From Bacteroidota bacterium (GTDB lineage Bacteria > Bacteroidota > Bacteroidia > Chitinophagales > Chitinophagaceae), in NCBI GenBank assembly GCA_018268135.1, contig JAFDXD010000154.1, forward strand, positions 1 to 63,076: a DNA stretch of 63,076 nucleotides. Direction: 5' to 3'. The notes under the pieces are model-generated. The model was given only the letters and a program-made list of their open reading frames with translations, had not been told where the DNA came from and ran no database searches. Both the position numbers and the translations under genes were made by a program. Each line of letters starts with the position of its first letter. Positions within the stretch are counted from its first letter, which is position 1. Below are positions 1 to 8,706 of the stretch, in pieces.

Positions 1-53
1 TCAAAAAGGCCTCATTGGGCTCTTAATTTAGAAACACCAAATAACATACATTT

Positions 54-85
54 ACAAAAAAACCGACCACCAGAGGCAATCGGTT
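54..85 (-). terminator. Rho-independent terminator of the sugar dehydrogenase gene
   Basis: Read on the minus strand, the stem AACCGA/TCGGTT (plus positions 61-66 and 80-85) is extended inward by CC/GG pairs and wobbles, and a run of T follows. It lies about 40 bases beyond the stop codon at 127. Confidence 0.7.
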
Positions 86-126
86 AATTATCTTAAACTG
101 TCAACCTATTTCAGGACTATTCACTT

Positions 127-1872
127 TTATTGAATGATTATTTTTTGTGAATACTGTTGAATATTTTCACTGCTATACAGCTTAATATTATAAACTCCTT
201 TTGATAATCTTCCCACATCAATGGTAAAATTATCCCTACTACTTTTACCAGAAAGGCTAAGCCTACCGGTCATATCATATATTTGATAAATAACGGGCTT
301 AGGAACATTGCGACGGGTATCTACATATATTATTTTAGACGCCGGGTTGGGATATATTTTTACAAGTGGTTGTGGCGCCGTTACTGGTACTGGCGGCGTG
401 TTTTCAATGTTTAGTAAAGTGCCAATGTATTTATACACTAAAATACTGCCCCTGTTGTTGAGTACATTTTGCTGCCCCGTAGTAGGCCCTGAGGTTTGGC
501 CTACACTATCTGTAATTATATAAAATGTAACTCCGTCTTTGCCAATTGCAATATCTCTTAACCTGTTCTCTTCTCTAAAATATCTTGCAGTATCAAATCC
601 ATTGGCAAGGTTTACAAAACTATTTCCATCTGCGCTTAGTTTTAATCTAAAAACGGTACCTTCTTTTAATGTTGCCATTAATACAGAGTTTTGCCAGCCT
701 GGAATTTTATTGGCAAAGCCATAATATGTAAGGCTGGATGGCGCCACCGTTGGATTGCTTAGCCAGGAGCAGGGCAATGCAGCAGTAGGAGTAAAAAAGG
801 TACGCATTGGCTCTTGAAAATCAGGAAGGGTTGTATCCATTTCATTCATAATTCTGGCTCCGGCAGGAGGGGTAGAACATTCCGGCTCTGCGCTCGGAGC
901 CGGCGCAGCATTACAGTTTGATGCAGAAGACCAGTTTCTATATTGGTAATCAATATTATCCTGGTAGCCTGCAATATATGGCCAGCCATAATTTTTTCCA
1001 GGCATTATCTGATTAATTTCATCATCTTCTGCAGAGCCGTTTTCTGCACTGTATAATTTTGAACCAGTATAATTTTTTTGATTGCCATCTTTTGCAAACA
1101 CAAGCCCACAGGGGTTTCTATGACCAAATGAATAAATATGACTTTTAATACCTTTTATAACCGGGTTATCAGTAGGGATACTACCATCCATGTTTATACG
1201 AAGAATTTTACCTTCATAAGCGCCATAATTTTGAGCGGTTAGCTCTGCAGCTGTTGGCACATCTTGTGCCCGGTTAGGGTTACATCTCAAATTAAACTGG
1301 TTAGCTCCCTGGTCGCCAACAGCATAGTATATTTTTTTATCGGGGCCAATTATTAACCTGCCGCAACTATGGTCCGTACTGGATGATAGCCCTTGTATGA
1401 TAACTGTTTCGTTGCCGGCACGGGTAGTAATCGTAGTATTTTTTACAGGATACCTGGCTATTCGTAATTTTCTTACTCCTCCTCCTGCATCATAAGTATA
1501 GGCTACAAAAAAAGAATCTACCGCAGGATAATCAGGATGTAAAGCAATGCCCATCATACCATCTTGTTTTATACTTGTAACCGGGGAGCCACTTGTAGTA
1601 AACTTTACGTTTGCATGTATATCCAGTACCACTCTTTGTTTGCCGGTTACGGGATCTACTTTTCTTACAATACCTCTTCTTTCACTTATCCAGAGAGAGT
1701 CATCCGGGCCATAGAGTAGCCCAAATGGATGTTGAAGATAATACCTGTCTGATGGATTGGAGGGCAACTGATTTAACACAAGCTTTGGGCTAAAAGGCTC
1801 TCCTTGCGAAAAGCATAGATGGGGCAACAATAGAATAAAAAACAGTGCTAAATAAGTCAATCTATTTTTCAT
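127..1872 (-). CDS. Secreted PQQ-dependent sugar dehydrogenase (GSDH family) with T9SS sorting domain
   Basis: Predicted to oxidise sugars or aldose-like substrates using PQQ, outside the cytoplasm. The reading frame opens upstream at 1926, but a clean signal peptide begins at the ATG at 1872 (MKNRLTYLALFF, ending CFSQ), so I take that start (581 aa). The glucose/sorbosone dehydrogenase propeller fills most of the protein; the motif TDHSCGRL with the family's catalytic-type His is near residue 168, followed by GKILRINMDGS and SFGHRNPCGL. The last ~75 residues are a type A sorting domain (VKIYPNPAS, YDMTGRL, LSKGVYNIKLYS), so export by the T9SS and release or anchoring at the surface is expected. 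The substrate cannot be read from the sequence. A terminator follows, so the gene is probably transcribed alone. Confidence 0.9.
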   Translation of the reverse strand: MKNRLTYLALFFILLLPHLCFSQGEPFSPKLVLNQLPSNPSDRYYLQHPFGLLYGPDDSLWISERRGIVRKVDPVTGKQRVVLDIHANVKFTTSGSPVTSIKQDGMMGIALHPDYPAVDSFFVAYTYDAGGGVRKLRIARYPVKNTTITTRAGNETVIIQGLSSSTDHSCGRLIIGPDKKIYYAVGDQGANQFNLRCNPNRAQDVPTAAELTAQNYGAYEGKILRINMDGSIPTDNPVIKGIKSHIYSFGHRNPCGLVFAKDGNQKNYTGSKLYSAENGSAEDDEINQIMPGKNYGWPYIAGYQDNIDYQYRNWSSASNCNAAPAPSAEPECSTPPAGARIMNEMDTTLPDFQEPMRTFFTPTAALPCSWLSNPTVAPSSLTYYGFANKIPGWQNSVLMATLKEGTVFRLKLSADGNSFVNLANGFDTARYFREENRLRDIAIGKDGVTFYIITDSVGQTSGPTTGQQNVLNNRGSILVYKYIGTLLNIENTPPVPVTAPQPLVKIYPNPASKIIYVDTRRNVPKPVIYQIYDMTGRLSLSGKSSRDNFTIDVGRLSKGVYNIKLYSSENIQQYSQKIIIQ

Positions 1873-2091
1873 AAGAGTATTTAATGTAAAAATACCTGGT
1901 AAAAATACCCGGGCAAAATGCTGCAAGAACAGCCATTTTACTTCCTGGTTAGTTTGTAACGCTTACAATTCAATATAAGTATATAAATAAATCATTTTTT
2001 TTAGGTAAAGAAAATATTTAGACTTTAAAAACGTTTAAAATAAGTAAAATCCTATCCAAGCAGAATATTTATTCATTGAAAACAGCATTGA

Positions 2092-4356
2092 ATGAAAAAA
2101 AATTTACAAACACTAATTTTTGTATTTACATTTCTTACAAGTCATTTTTTTGGAGGACAGGTATGTGCACAAGGCGCAAACAGAGTAGATGTAGGCAAAA
2201 GTTTTGTCATCATAAATAAATTAAATGGCGGAGGCACTTACAGCCCCGGAGACACTTTAGAAATTCGTGTAACCATTGCCGTTATTACACAAGCCACAAA
2301 TACTATTATTGACAATGTACAAGTATTTGATGCAGTGCCAGCTAATACCACTTATATACCGGGCAGCATAAGGGTGGCTACTAACCAAGGCATTACCTAC
2401 TCGGGGCCATATACAGAATCGGTAGATGCAGATCAGGGCTCTAATGTGGGCGGAAACATTACTATCAACCTGGGCAATGGCGCTACAGGAGCCAATGGTG
2501 GAAGAATAAGATCAGATACCAGCAGGCCAAGTTTTTATAGTTCTCACTGCATTATGATGGCATGTTACAGGGTGAAGATAAATAATACTGCAAGTTTTGG
2601 AGATACCCTATCAATTGGAGGTAGTGTAAAATATAGAATGGTAAAGCCATCAAATGGGTGGACTACTGTAAATTTTCCGGTGTATAAAATTTTATTATTT
2701 CAAAATAACGGGCTTTGCAAAAATGGTACGGCCATTAGCTCTGCCTCTGACTCGCTGGGCACATTTGCAAGCGGAATAACACAGAATAGGGCAACGCCAT
2801 TAGCTTTTGCAACTACTTATGTAAAAACCAACATTGGTACAGGCACGCCAAATGATTATTTCTATTCAATTGTAAACAATAGCAGTGCAGATGGTACTAC
2901 TAATGTAAATTCTACCATGCCGGAATCGCCGGCCAACCATCGGGTATTTGGCTACTGGGATATTTGTGGAGACCATACCGGTGCCGCAAGCCCTTCTTTG
3001 GGAAACCCTCCTGCTGCACCGGGTACAAGAGGTGGAAATTTTGTATTAGTCAATGCAAGTTACAATACTGATTTAGCATACCAGGAAACCCTTTCAAATC
3101 TATGCCCCAATACATACTATGAATTTAGTGCATGGTTTAGAAATCTGTGCCCACGTTGTAGTTGCGATAGTATGGGCAGGGGAAGCGGTACAAAAAATTT
3201 CATTCCTTTTCCCGGAAATGATTCATCCGGTGTAAGGCCCAACCTTACATTTGAAATTGATGGATTAGCTTACTTTACTTCAGGCGATATTAAATATGAT
3301 AGAAGTGTGCCCTGGAAACAATTTGGATTCACATTTTTAACCAAGCCAACACAAACCTCTGCCAACTTTACCATCAGAAATAATTCGCCGGGAGGCGGAG
3401 GTAATGATTGGGCAATTGATGATATTAATGTTGCACATTGTGGCCCATCTCTCAAAATGAACTATACGCCACTTGTATTAGGATGTAATGCTGCGCCTTT
3501 CCCCGTAAATCTATCTGATACTATAGTTTGCATCTACAACAATTACACTTACTTTAAATGGCAAAAAAGTAATGTTGGTGGTACTATTTGGACAGACATG
3601 GTTGGCCCCGGCACATCCGGCTCCGGCACCCCGGTACTGGTAGGGGGGCAATACAAGTATGTTACTAATTTGCCGCCTTTTTTGGCAACGCCTGCCGATA
3701 GTGGCACATATTACAGAGTGATAGTAGGCACATCTGCCGCTAATCTTACAGGCAATTGTGCATTTACAGATGGCAGTACTACGATGATTAAAGTAGTAGA
3801 TTGTGGCATCATCCTATCAGGCAATTTCTTAAAATTTAAGGGAGCCGTTATGGATAATAAAGCCACTTTGAATTGGGCAGTATCTGATGAAAACAATTTG
3901 CTGAATTACGAAATTGAAAAAAGCACAGATGGTATTTCATTCACCAGGGCCGGATCTGTAAACGCATTGAATTTATCTGAAATGAATTACTCCTTTACCG
4001 ATCCCGAAAATATAAATGGCGCAGTTTATTATCGAATTAAAATGGTTAATAAAAACAATTTGTTCAAGTACAGTAATATTATTTTATTGAATACTGCTTT
4101 AACTTTTGATATAAAAAATATTCAAAACCCTTTTTCGGATGAAATAAAAATGGATATTATTGTTCCCACAGATGGAGTGATAACTTTAAATATTTATAAC
4201 GACAAAGGGCAATTAGAAAAAGTAAGTTATCAAACAGTGAAAAAGGGTTATAGCAGAATTAGTTTTATCAATATGAATACTCTGAGTAAGGGCGTATATT
4301 TTATATCTGCCAACTTTAACAATAAAAGTATAAAGAGTAAATTAATAAAATACTAA
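2092..4356 (+). CDS. Large secreted protein with DUF11-like region and T9SS sorting domain
   Basis: A 754-residue exported protein of unknown role. A signal peptide (MKKNLQTLIFVFTF to VCAQ) is followed at about residues 30-200 by a DUF11-like beta-sandwich (GTYSPGDTLEIRVTI, VFDAVPANTTYIPGS). The middle contains a Cys-rich patch (CPRCSCDSMGRG, about 350-360) and a WAIDDINVAHC segment of the kind seen in Bacteroidota adhesin-like proteins. The last ~75 residues resemble a sorting domain (NPFSDEIKMDI, IYNDKGQLE, LSKGVYFISANF), pointing to T9SS export. The gene is divergent from the sugar dehydrogenase and ends 7 bases before the lspA stop on the other strand. An adhesin or surface-layer role is inference. 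Confidence 0.75.
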   Translation: MKKNLQTLIFVFTFLTSHFFGGQVCAQGANRVDVGKSFVIINKLNGGGTYSPGDTLEIRVTIAVITQATNTIIDNVQVFDAVPANTTYIPGSIRVATNQGITYSGPYTESVDADQGSNVGGNITINLGNGATGANGGRIRSDTSRPSFYSSHCIMMACYRVKINNTASFGDTLSIGGSVKYRMVKPSNGWTTVNFPVYKILLFQNNGLCKNGTAISSASDSLGTFASGITQNRATPLAFATTYVKTNIGTGTPNDYFYSIVNNSSADGTTNVNSTMPESPANHRVFGYWDICGDHTGAASPSLGNPPAAPGTRGGNFVLVNASYNTDLAYQETLSNLCPNTYYEFSAWFRNLCPRCSCDSMGRGSGTKNFIPFPGNDSSGVRPNLTFEIDGLAYFTSGDIKYDRSVPWKQFGFTFLTKPTQTSANFTIRNNSPGGGGNDWAIDDINVAHCGPSLKMNYTPLVLGCNAAPFPVNLSDTIVCIYNNYTYFKWQKSNVGGTIWTDMVGPGTSGSGTPVLVGGQYKYVTNLPPFLATPADSGTYYRVIVGTSAANLTGNCAFTDGSTTMIKVVDCGIILSGNFLKFKGAVMDNKATLNWAVSDENNLLNYEIEKSTDGISFTRAGSVNALNLSEMNYSFTDPENINGAVYYRIKMVNKNNLFKYSNIILLNTALTFDIKNIQNPFSDEIKMDIIVPTDGVITLNIYNDKGQLEKVSYQTVKKGYSRISFINMNTLSKGVYFISANFNNKSIKSKLIKY

Positions 4357-4363
4357 GGACGGC

Positions 4364-5062
4364 TTAAGAAACCTGGGTAGTATCATTAACAAGCGCTGTG
4401 GTTTCTACCGCTTGCTTATCATTACTGTTGTGTCTATTTTTAAAAAAACTTTTTTGAAATACCAGGATAGTGATTACGCCTGTACTGATGGCTGCATCTG
4501 CAATATTAAAAATAGGCCTGAAAAATTCAAAATCTTCTCCGCCCCAAACCGGAAGCCATGAAGGAAAATGCCCATGCAATACGGGGAAATACAACATATC
4601 TACCACATTACCGTGTAAAAAAGAAGCATACCCATGCTTAGAAAGTATTGACAGACCGTCATAACCAATGTATTCATTTAACTGTGGGTCATACAGCATC
4701 CCTTTGTCAAATATCAATCCATAAAAACAAGAGTCAATTAAATTGCCCAACGCCCCGGCATAAATTAATGCTGCACAAATGATAAACCCTGTGCTATATT
4801 TTTGTTTGATGATTTTGCCCAGGTACCAAGTGCCAAAAATTACAGCGCCCATTCTAAAAACAGTTAAAGCAAGCTTGCCCCAGTTTCCCCCAAACTTCCA
4901 TCCATAGGCCATACCAGGGTTTTCTACAAAATATAGTTGAAACCAACTGCCGGCAACCGGGTGAGAAGTATTTAACGGAAAAGAGGTTTTAACATAAATC
5001 TTCAGCGCCTGATCGGCAATTACTACAAGCGCAATAATTAGTACTAAATGTATTTTTTTCAT
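4364..5062 (-). CDS. lspA: Lipoprotein signal peptidase (signal peptidase II)
   Basis: Cleaves the signal peptide of diacylglyceryl-modified prolipoproteins in the inner membrane. The protein has four hydrophobic segments and both family aspartate motifs, GNLIDS near residue 120 and FNIADAAIS near residue 190, which carry the catalytic pair. It is longer than E. coli LspA because of a loop between the two motifs, common in Bacteroidota. The frame is open to an upstream ATG at 5074, but the -7 promoter element covers 5072-5079, so that ATG would not be transcribed; the start is the ATG at 5062 (MKKIHLVLI). It shares a strand with murF/alr, but a terminator and its own promoter lie between them. 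Substrates in this window include GldK and GldB. Confidence 0.95.
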   Translation of the reverse strand: MKKIHLVLIIALVVIADQALKIYVKTSFPLNTSHPVAGSWFQLYFVENPGMAYGWKFGGNWGKLALTVFRMGAVIFGTWYLGKIIKQKYSTGFIICAALIYAGALGNLIDSCFYGLIFDKGMLYDPQLNEYIGYDGLSILSKHGYASFLHGNVVDMLYFPVLHGHFPSWLPVWGGEDFEFFRPIFNIADAAISTGVITILVFQKSFFKNRHNSNDKQAVETTALVNDTTQVS

Positions 5063-5071
5063 ATCAGGCAG

Positions 5072-5101
5072 CAAAGATACATTTTTAAGAATGGTTACAA
5101 A
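5072..5101 (-). promoter_or_regulatory. lspA promoter (Bacteroidota type)
   Basis: On the minus strand TTTG (5098-5101), an 18-base spacer, then TATCTTTG (5072-5079), a full match to the Bacteroidota -33/-7 pattern. The expected start point lies within a few bases of the lspA ATG at 5062, so the transcript has almost no leader. Confidence 0.75.
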
Positions 5102-5210
5102 AAAGGCTTACAACTATGGCAGAAGGATAACAATATTTTATCATTAAAAGACAACGGTTATTAGTCTGGGCAGTTAATACAATAAATTCACCTCCCTTTT
5201 TTCGCTTGAT

Positions 5211-5250
5211 AAAAAAATAGTAAATGCAACCGGCTAATCAAATACTATTT
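5211..5250 (-). terminator. Probable terminator after murF/alr
   Basis: Perfect 8-bp stem AAATAGTA (5215-5222)/TACTATTT (5243-5250) with a 20-base loop, followed on the minus strand by a T run. It lies directly after the murF/alr stop. The stem is AT-rich, so strength is uncertain. Confidence 0.5.
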
Positions 5251-5259
5251 GCCGATACA

Positions 5260-7752
5260 TTATTCTTCAAAATAAATTCTTTTTACTCTTTGCGAAACAT
5301 TGGTAAGTATTTCGTAGGCAATAGTATTGGCCCATTTGGCCAGCATGCTTACAGGCAGCTCTTCTCCAAATACAATTACTTCATCTTCTTCTTTAGCATC
5401 CAGGCCGGTGATATCTATCATTGTCATATCCATCGATACATTTCCTATTACCGGAGCCAGCTTACCATTTAGTAGCATTTTTCCATTACCGTTACCAAAT
5501 ACCCTGCTATACCCGTCTGCATAGCCAATGCGGAGTGTTGCTATGATGCTATCTTTCTCTGCAATGCCTTTGCGGCTATAGCCAATGGTATCCCCTTTTG
5601 CTACATGTTTTATTTGCGAAATGGTAGTTTTTAAAGTAGTAACATTTTTCAATTGTTTTTGCATTTGCACATCACTTGCTACTCCATATAAGCCAATACC
5701 AAGCCTCACCATATCAAACTGCAAAGCAGGATGCCGGTAAATGGCTCCACTATTACCCAGATGTTTTATAAACTTATACCCTATCCTATTTTCAATTTCG
5801 CCACTCATACGTACAAATTTTTCGGCCTGTATATTGGTAAAAGCATCATGCTCATGCTCATCGCTGGCAACCAGGTGCGAAAAAACTGATTGAATTAACA
5901 ATGCATCACATCCCAAAATACCATCAACAAGTTGCTGAATGTCATCTTCTACAAAACCCAGGCGATGCATACCGGTATCTAATTTTAAATGAACTTTATA
6001 ATTTTTTACTTGCAGATCATTGCAATAATTTTTAAAAGCATTAAAAATCCTAAATGAATACAATACAGGCTCAAGGCCGTATTTAATGATGGATGCAAAA
6101 CCGGCTTCTTCGGTATTCATAACCATAATGGGTACACTAATACCAGATTTGCGAAGCTCTACGCCCTCATCTGCATACGCCACCCCAAGGTAATCTACCC
6201 CTGCATGTTGCAGCAAATTAGAAACTTCAAAACTTCCGCTACCATAGCTAAAAGCTTTTACCATTGCCATTAATTTTACACCCGGCTTTAATAATTTCCT
6301 GTGCGTATTAAGGTTATCCCTAATAGCATTGAGGTTTATTTCCAAAAAAGTCTGGTGCAATTTCTGCTCAAGCAACTGACTTATTTTTTCAAAGGCAAAT
6401 ACACGGGCGCCTTTTAACAAAATGGTTTCATCTCTAAAATGTATGCTGCTGATTTGCAGCAAAAAATCTTCTGTTGAAGAAAAAAAATAACATTCGGCAA
6501 TGGGGGTAAACAAATTTTTATGCTCTAAAAGTTGATGGCCAATCCCTATAATCCTGTACAATTTTTTTGAACTCAATATGCCGGAAATTTTTTTATATAA
6601 CTGCTCGCCAGCCATGCCTGATTGCAACACATCGCTCAAAATAAGGGTACGCTTCTGATGTTGCTGCTGCTGGTACAAAAAATCGAGCGCTACACCAAGC
6701 GAATCAATATCGGCATTATAGCTATCATTGATGATAGAGCAGTTATTAATGCCTTGCTTCAATTCGAGCCTCATTGCCACTGGCTTTAAGGCTTGAATTT
6801 TTTGTGCAATATTTGCAGGAGAGCTGCCCGTATAGAGCATTAAACAGCAACAGGTAATTGCATTATTGACTGATGCATCATCTATAAACGGCAATTGAAA
6901 ATGAAAGTCATGTTCCTGATAACGGTAATGAATATCCGAAAAACCAGCATGCTTTTGAATAGCTAAAACCTGCAACGTATTATGTACTGATTTTCCCCAG
7001 CTAAATAAAAGTAGCTTTGGGTTAATACGTTTTTTAAAATCGGTAACAGCCTGATGCAATTGCAATTCATCTGCCCCAAATATTAAAACATTGCTATGCT
7101 TAAACAATATTAATTTCTCTTCTATTTTCTGACCAATATTCTCAAATCCTTCTGCATGAGCCTCCCCAATAGAAGTAAAAATACCGATAGTAGGCCTCAG
7201 TATTTTTTCAAGCTGTTTCATTTCGCCTGTTGTGGAAATACCCGCCTCAAAAATAGCTAAGGTATTTTGCTGCTTCATTTGCCACACACTAAGCGGTACG
7301 CCAATTTGCGAATTGTAACTTTTTGGGCTTCGTACAATATCATATTCTGTATATAGCAGTTGATAGAGCCATTCTTTTACAATTGTTTTACCATTGCTTC
7401 CGGTAATTCCAATTACAGGGTAATTAAAAAAGCTTCTATGATGTGCAGCAATTCTTTGCAATGCTTCTACGGTATTCTGTACACGGATAAAATTTGCCTC
7501 GGCAAAATTGATCATTTCTGAGTCTGCAAATGAGCTGTCCACTATAAAACATCTTACACCCTGCAAGTATAAAGACTGTATGTAACTATTTGCAGATTTT
7601 TGACGGCTATGAATAGTAAAAAAAAGAGTATGCTCCGGTATCAGTAATTTTCGGCTGTCGGTTAGTAAATAATCAATTGCAGGATTGCTACAAAGCTGTA
7701 GTGGGCGGACTTGTAACAAAGTTGCGATATCTGAAAAATAAATGGCCGGCAT
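5260..7752 (-). CDS. murF-alr: Bifunctional UDP-MurNAc-tripeptide:D-Ala-D-Ala ligase / alanine racemase
   Basis: A fusion of two cell-wall enzymes. The first ~450 residues are MurF, which adds D-Ala-D-Ala to UDP-MurNAc-tripeptide; the ATP loop GITGSNGKT is at residues 115-123. From about 460 to the end is a PLP alanine racemase, which makes D-Ala: MAMVKAFSYGSG holds the PLP lysine, and IGYADGY and GNVSMDMTMID follow in the expected order. The fusion is known in Bacteroidota and puts a D-Ala source and a D-Ala-D-Ala user in one chain. It is the last gene of the gldF-gldG-terC-murF/alr operon, 10 bases after terC. Both active sites look intact. Confidence 0.95.
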   Translation of the reverse strand: MPAIYFSDIATLLQVRPLQLCSNPAIDYLLTDSRKLLIPEHTLFFTIHSRQKSANSYIQSLYLQGVRCFIVDSSFADSEMINFAEANFIRVQNTVEALQRIAAHHRSFFNYPVIGITGSNGKTIVKEWLYQLLYTEYDIVRSPKSYNSQIGVPLSVWQMKQQNTLAIFEAGISTTGEMKQLEKILRPTIGIFTSIGEAHAEGFENIGQKIEEKLILFKHSNVLIFGADELQLHQAVTDFKKRINPKLLLFSWGKSVHNTLQVLAIQKHAGFSDIHYRYQEHDFHFQLPFIDDASVNNAITCCCLMLYTGSSPANIAQKIQALKPVAMRLELKQGINNCSIINDSYNADIDSLGVALDFLYQQQQHQKRTLILSDVLQSGMAGEQLYKKISGILSSKKLYRIIGIGHQLLEHKNLFTPIAECYFFSSTEDFLLQISSIHFRDETILLKGARVFAFEKISQLLEQKLHQTFLEINLNAIRDNLNTHRKLLKPGVKLMAMVKAFSYGSGSFEVSNLLQHAGVDYLGVAYADEGVELRKSGISVPIMVMNTEEAGFASIIKYGLEPVLYSFRIFNAFKNYCNDLQVKNYKVHLKLDTGMHRLGFVEDDIQQLVDGILGCDALLIQSVFSHLVASDEHEHDAFTNIQAEKFVRMSGEIENRIGYKFIKHLGNSGAIYRHPALQFDMVRLGIGLYGVASDVQMQKQLKNVTTLKTTISQIKHVAKGDTIGYSRKGIAEKDSIIATLRIGYADGYSRVFGNGNGKMLLNGKLAPVIGNVSMDMTMIDITGLDAKEEDEVIVFGEELPVSMLAKWANTIAYEILTNVSQRVKRIYFEE

Positions 7753-7762
7753 TGCAAATAAA

Positions 7763-8698
7763 TTAAAGGCTGCTATTTTTTTTATTTACATAAATGGAAA
7801 ATAATATAGAGCCTCCTATGCAAAATACTATCATCAAAAGTGAAATCCAAATAGGGATATGCACCAGGTGCTCTATCAACATTTTAATACCTATAAATAA
7901 AAGTACTATTGCAATACCTTGTTGCAGGTAATTGAAACGTGCGGCTGCACCCTGTAATAAAAAAAATAAACTACGCAAACCAAGCACGGCAAAAATATTG
8001 GAGGAATAGATAAGCATTTTGTTGGCAGGATCGGGTATTATAGAAAAAACTGCCGGAATAGAATCTATAGCAAATACAATATCAATGAGCCCAAGCATTA
8101 ATACTACCATCATAAGTGATGTCAGGTAAGTTTTTCCATTTATTTTTAAAAAGAATTTTCCATGAGCCTCTTCATTGGTCGTCCGCAAAAATTTTTTCAT
8201 AAATCTAAATGCCCAGCTATGCTCAGGGTCAAAATCATTTTCTTCATCAGAAGCAAACATTTTAATACCGGTAAAAATCAGGAACACCCCAAAAACATAC
8301 ATTATCCAATCAAAGCGGGCTACTAATTCGCTGCCAATGGCAATAAATATTATTCTGAAAATAATGGCCATTAATATACCCAGCAATAATACCCGGGAAT
8401 AGTGCTCTTTTGGCACTTTAAAAAAAGTAAAAATGATAATAAAAACAAAAATATTGTCAATAGATAAAGACCATTCCAACAAATATGCTGAAATATAGCG
8501 TACGGCATCTCCCTGCCCTTTTTCGAACCATACAAACCCACAAAAAGCAAATGATAAGGCTACCCAAAAAAAAGTTTGCAGCAGTGCAGTCTTTAATGTA
8601 ATTACTTTACCCTTCTTGCTTAAAAGACCAAGGTCAAAAATTAGCGCCAATATTACCACACCTGCAAATACAATATAAAGTAATTCGGTTTTGTTCAT
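7763..8698 (-). CDS. TerC/Alx family integral membrane protein
   Basis: A 311-aa inner-membrane protein with about nine hydrophobic segments. The TerC-family acidic motifs are visible: EWSLSIDNIFVF near residue 75 and VFAIDSIPAVFSI near residue 210. Family members (Alx, TerC) are linked to manganese export and metal or pH homeostasis; the ion carried here is not determined. It sits 8 bases downstream of gldG and 10 bases upstream of murF/alr in one operon. A specific link to gliding is not implied by the sequence. Confidence 0.88.
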   Translation of the reverse strand: MNKTELLYIVFAGVVILALIFDLGLLSKKGKVITLKTALLQTFFWVALSFAFCGFVWFEKGQGDAVRYISAYLLEWSLSIDNIFVFIIIFTFFKVPKEHYSRVLLLGILMAIIFRIIFIAIGSELVARFDWIMYVFGVFLIFTGIKMFASDEENDFDPEHSWAFRFMKKFLRTTNEEAHGKFFLKINGKTYLTSLMMVVLMLGLIDIVFAIDSIPAVFSIIPDPANKMLIYSSNIFAVLGLRSLFFLLQGAAARFNYLQQGIAIVLLFIGIKMLIEHLVHIPIWISLLMIVFCIGGSILFSIYVNKKNSSL

Positions 8699-8706
8699 GG
8701 TTTATT

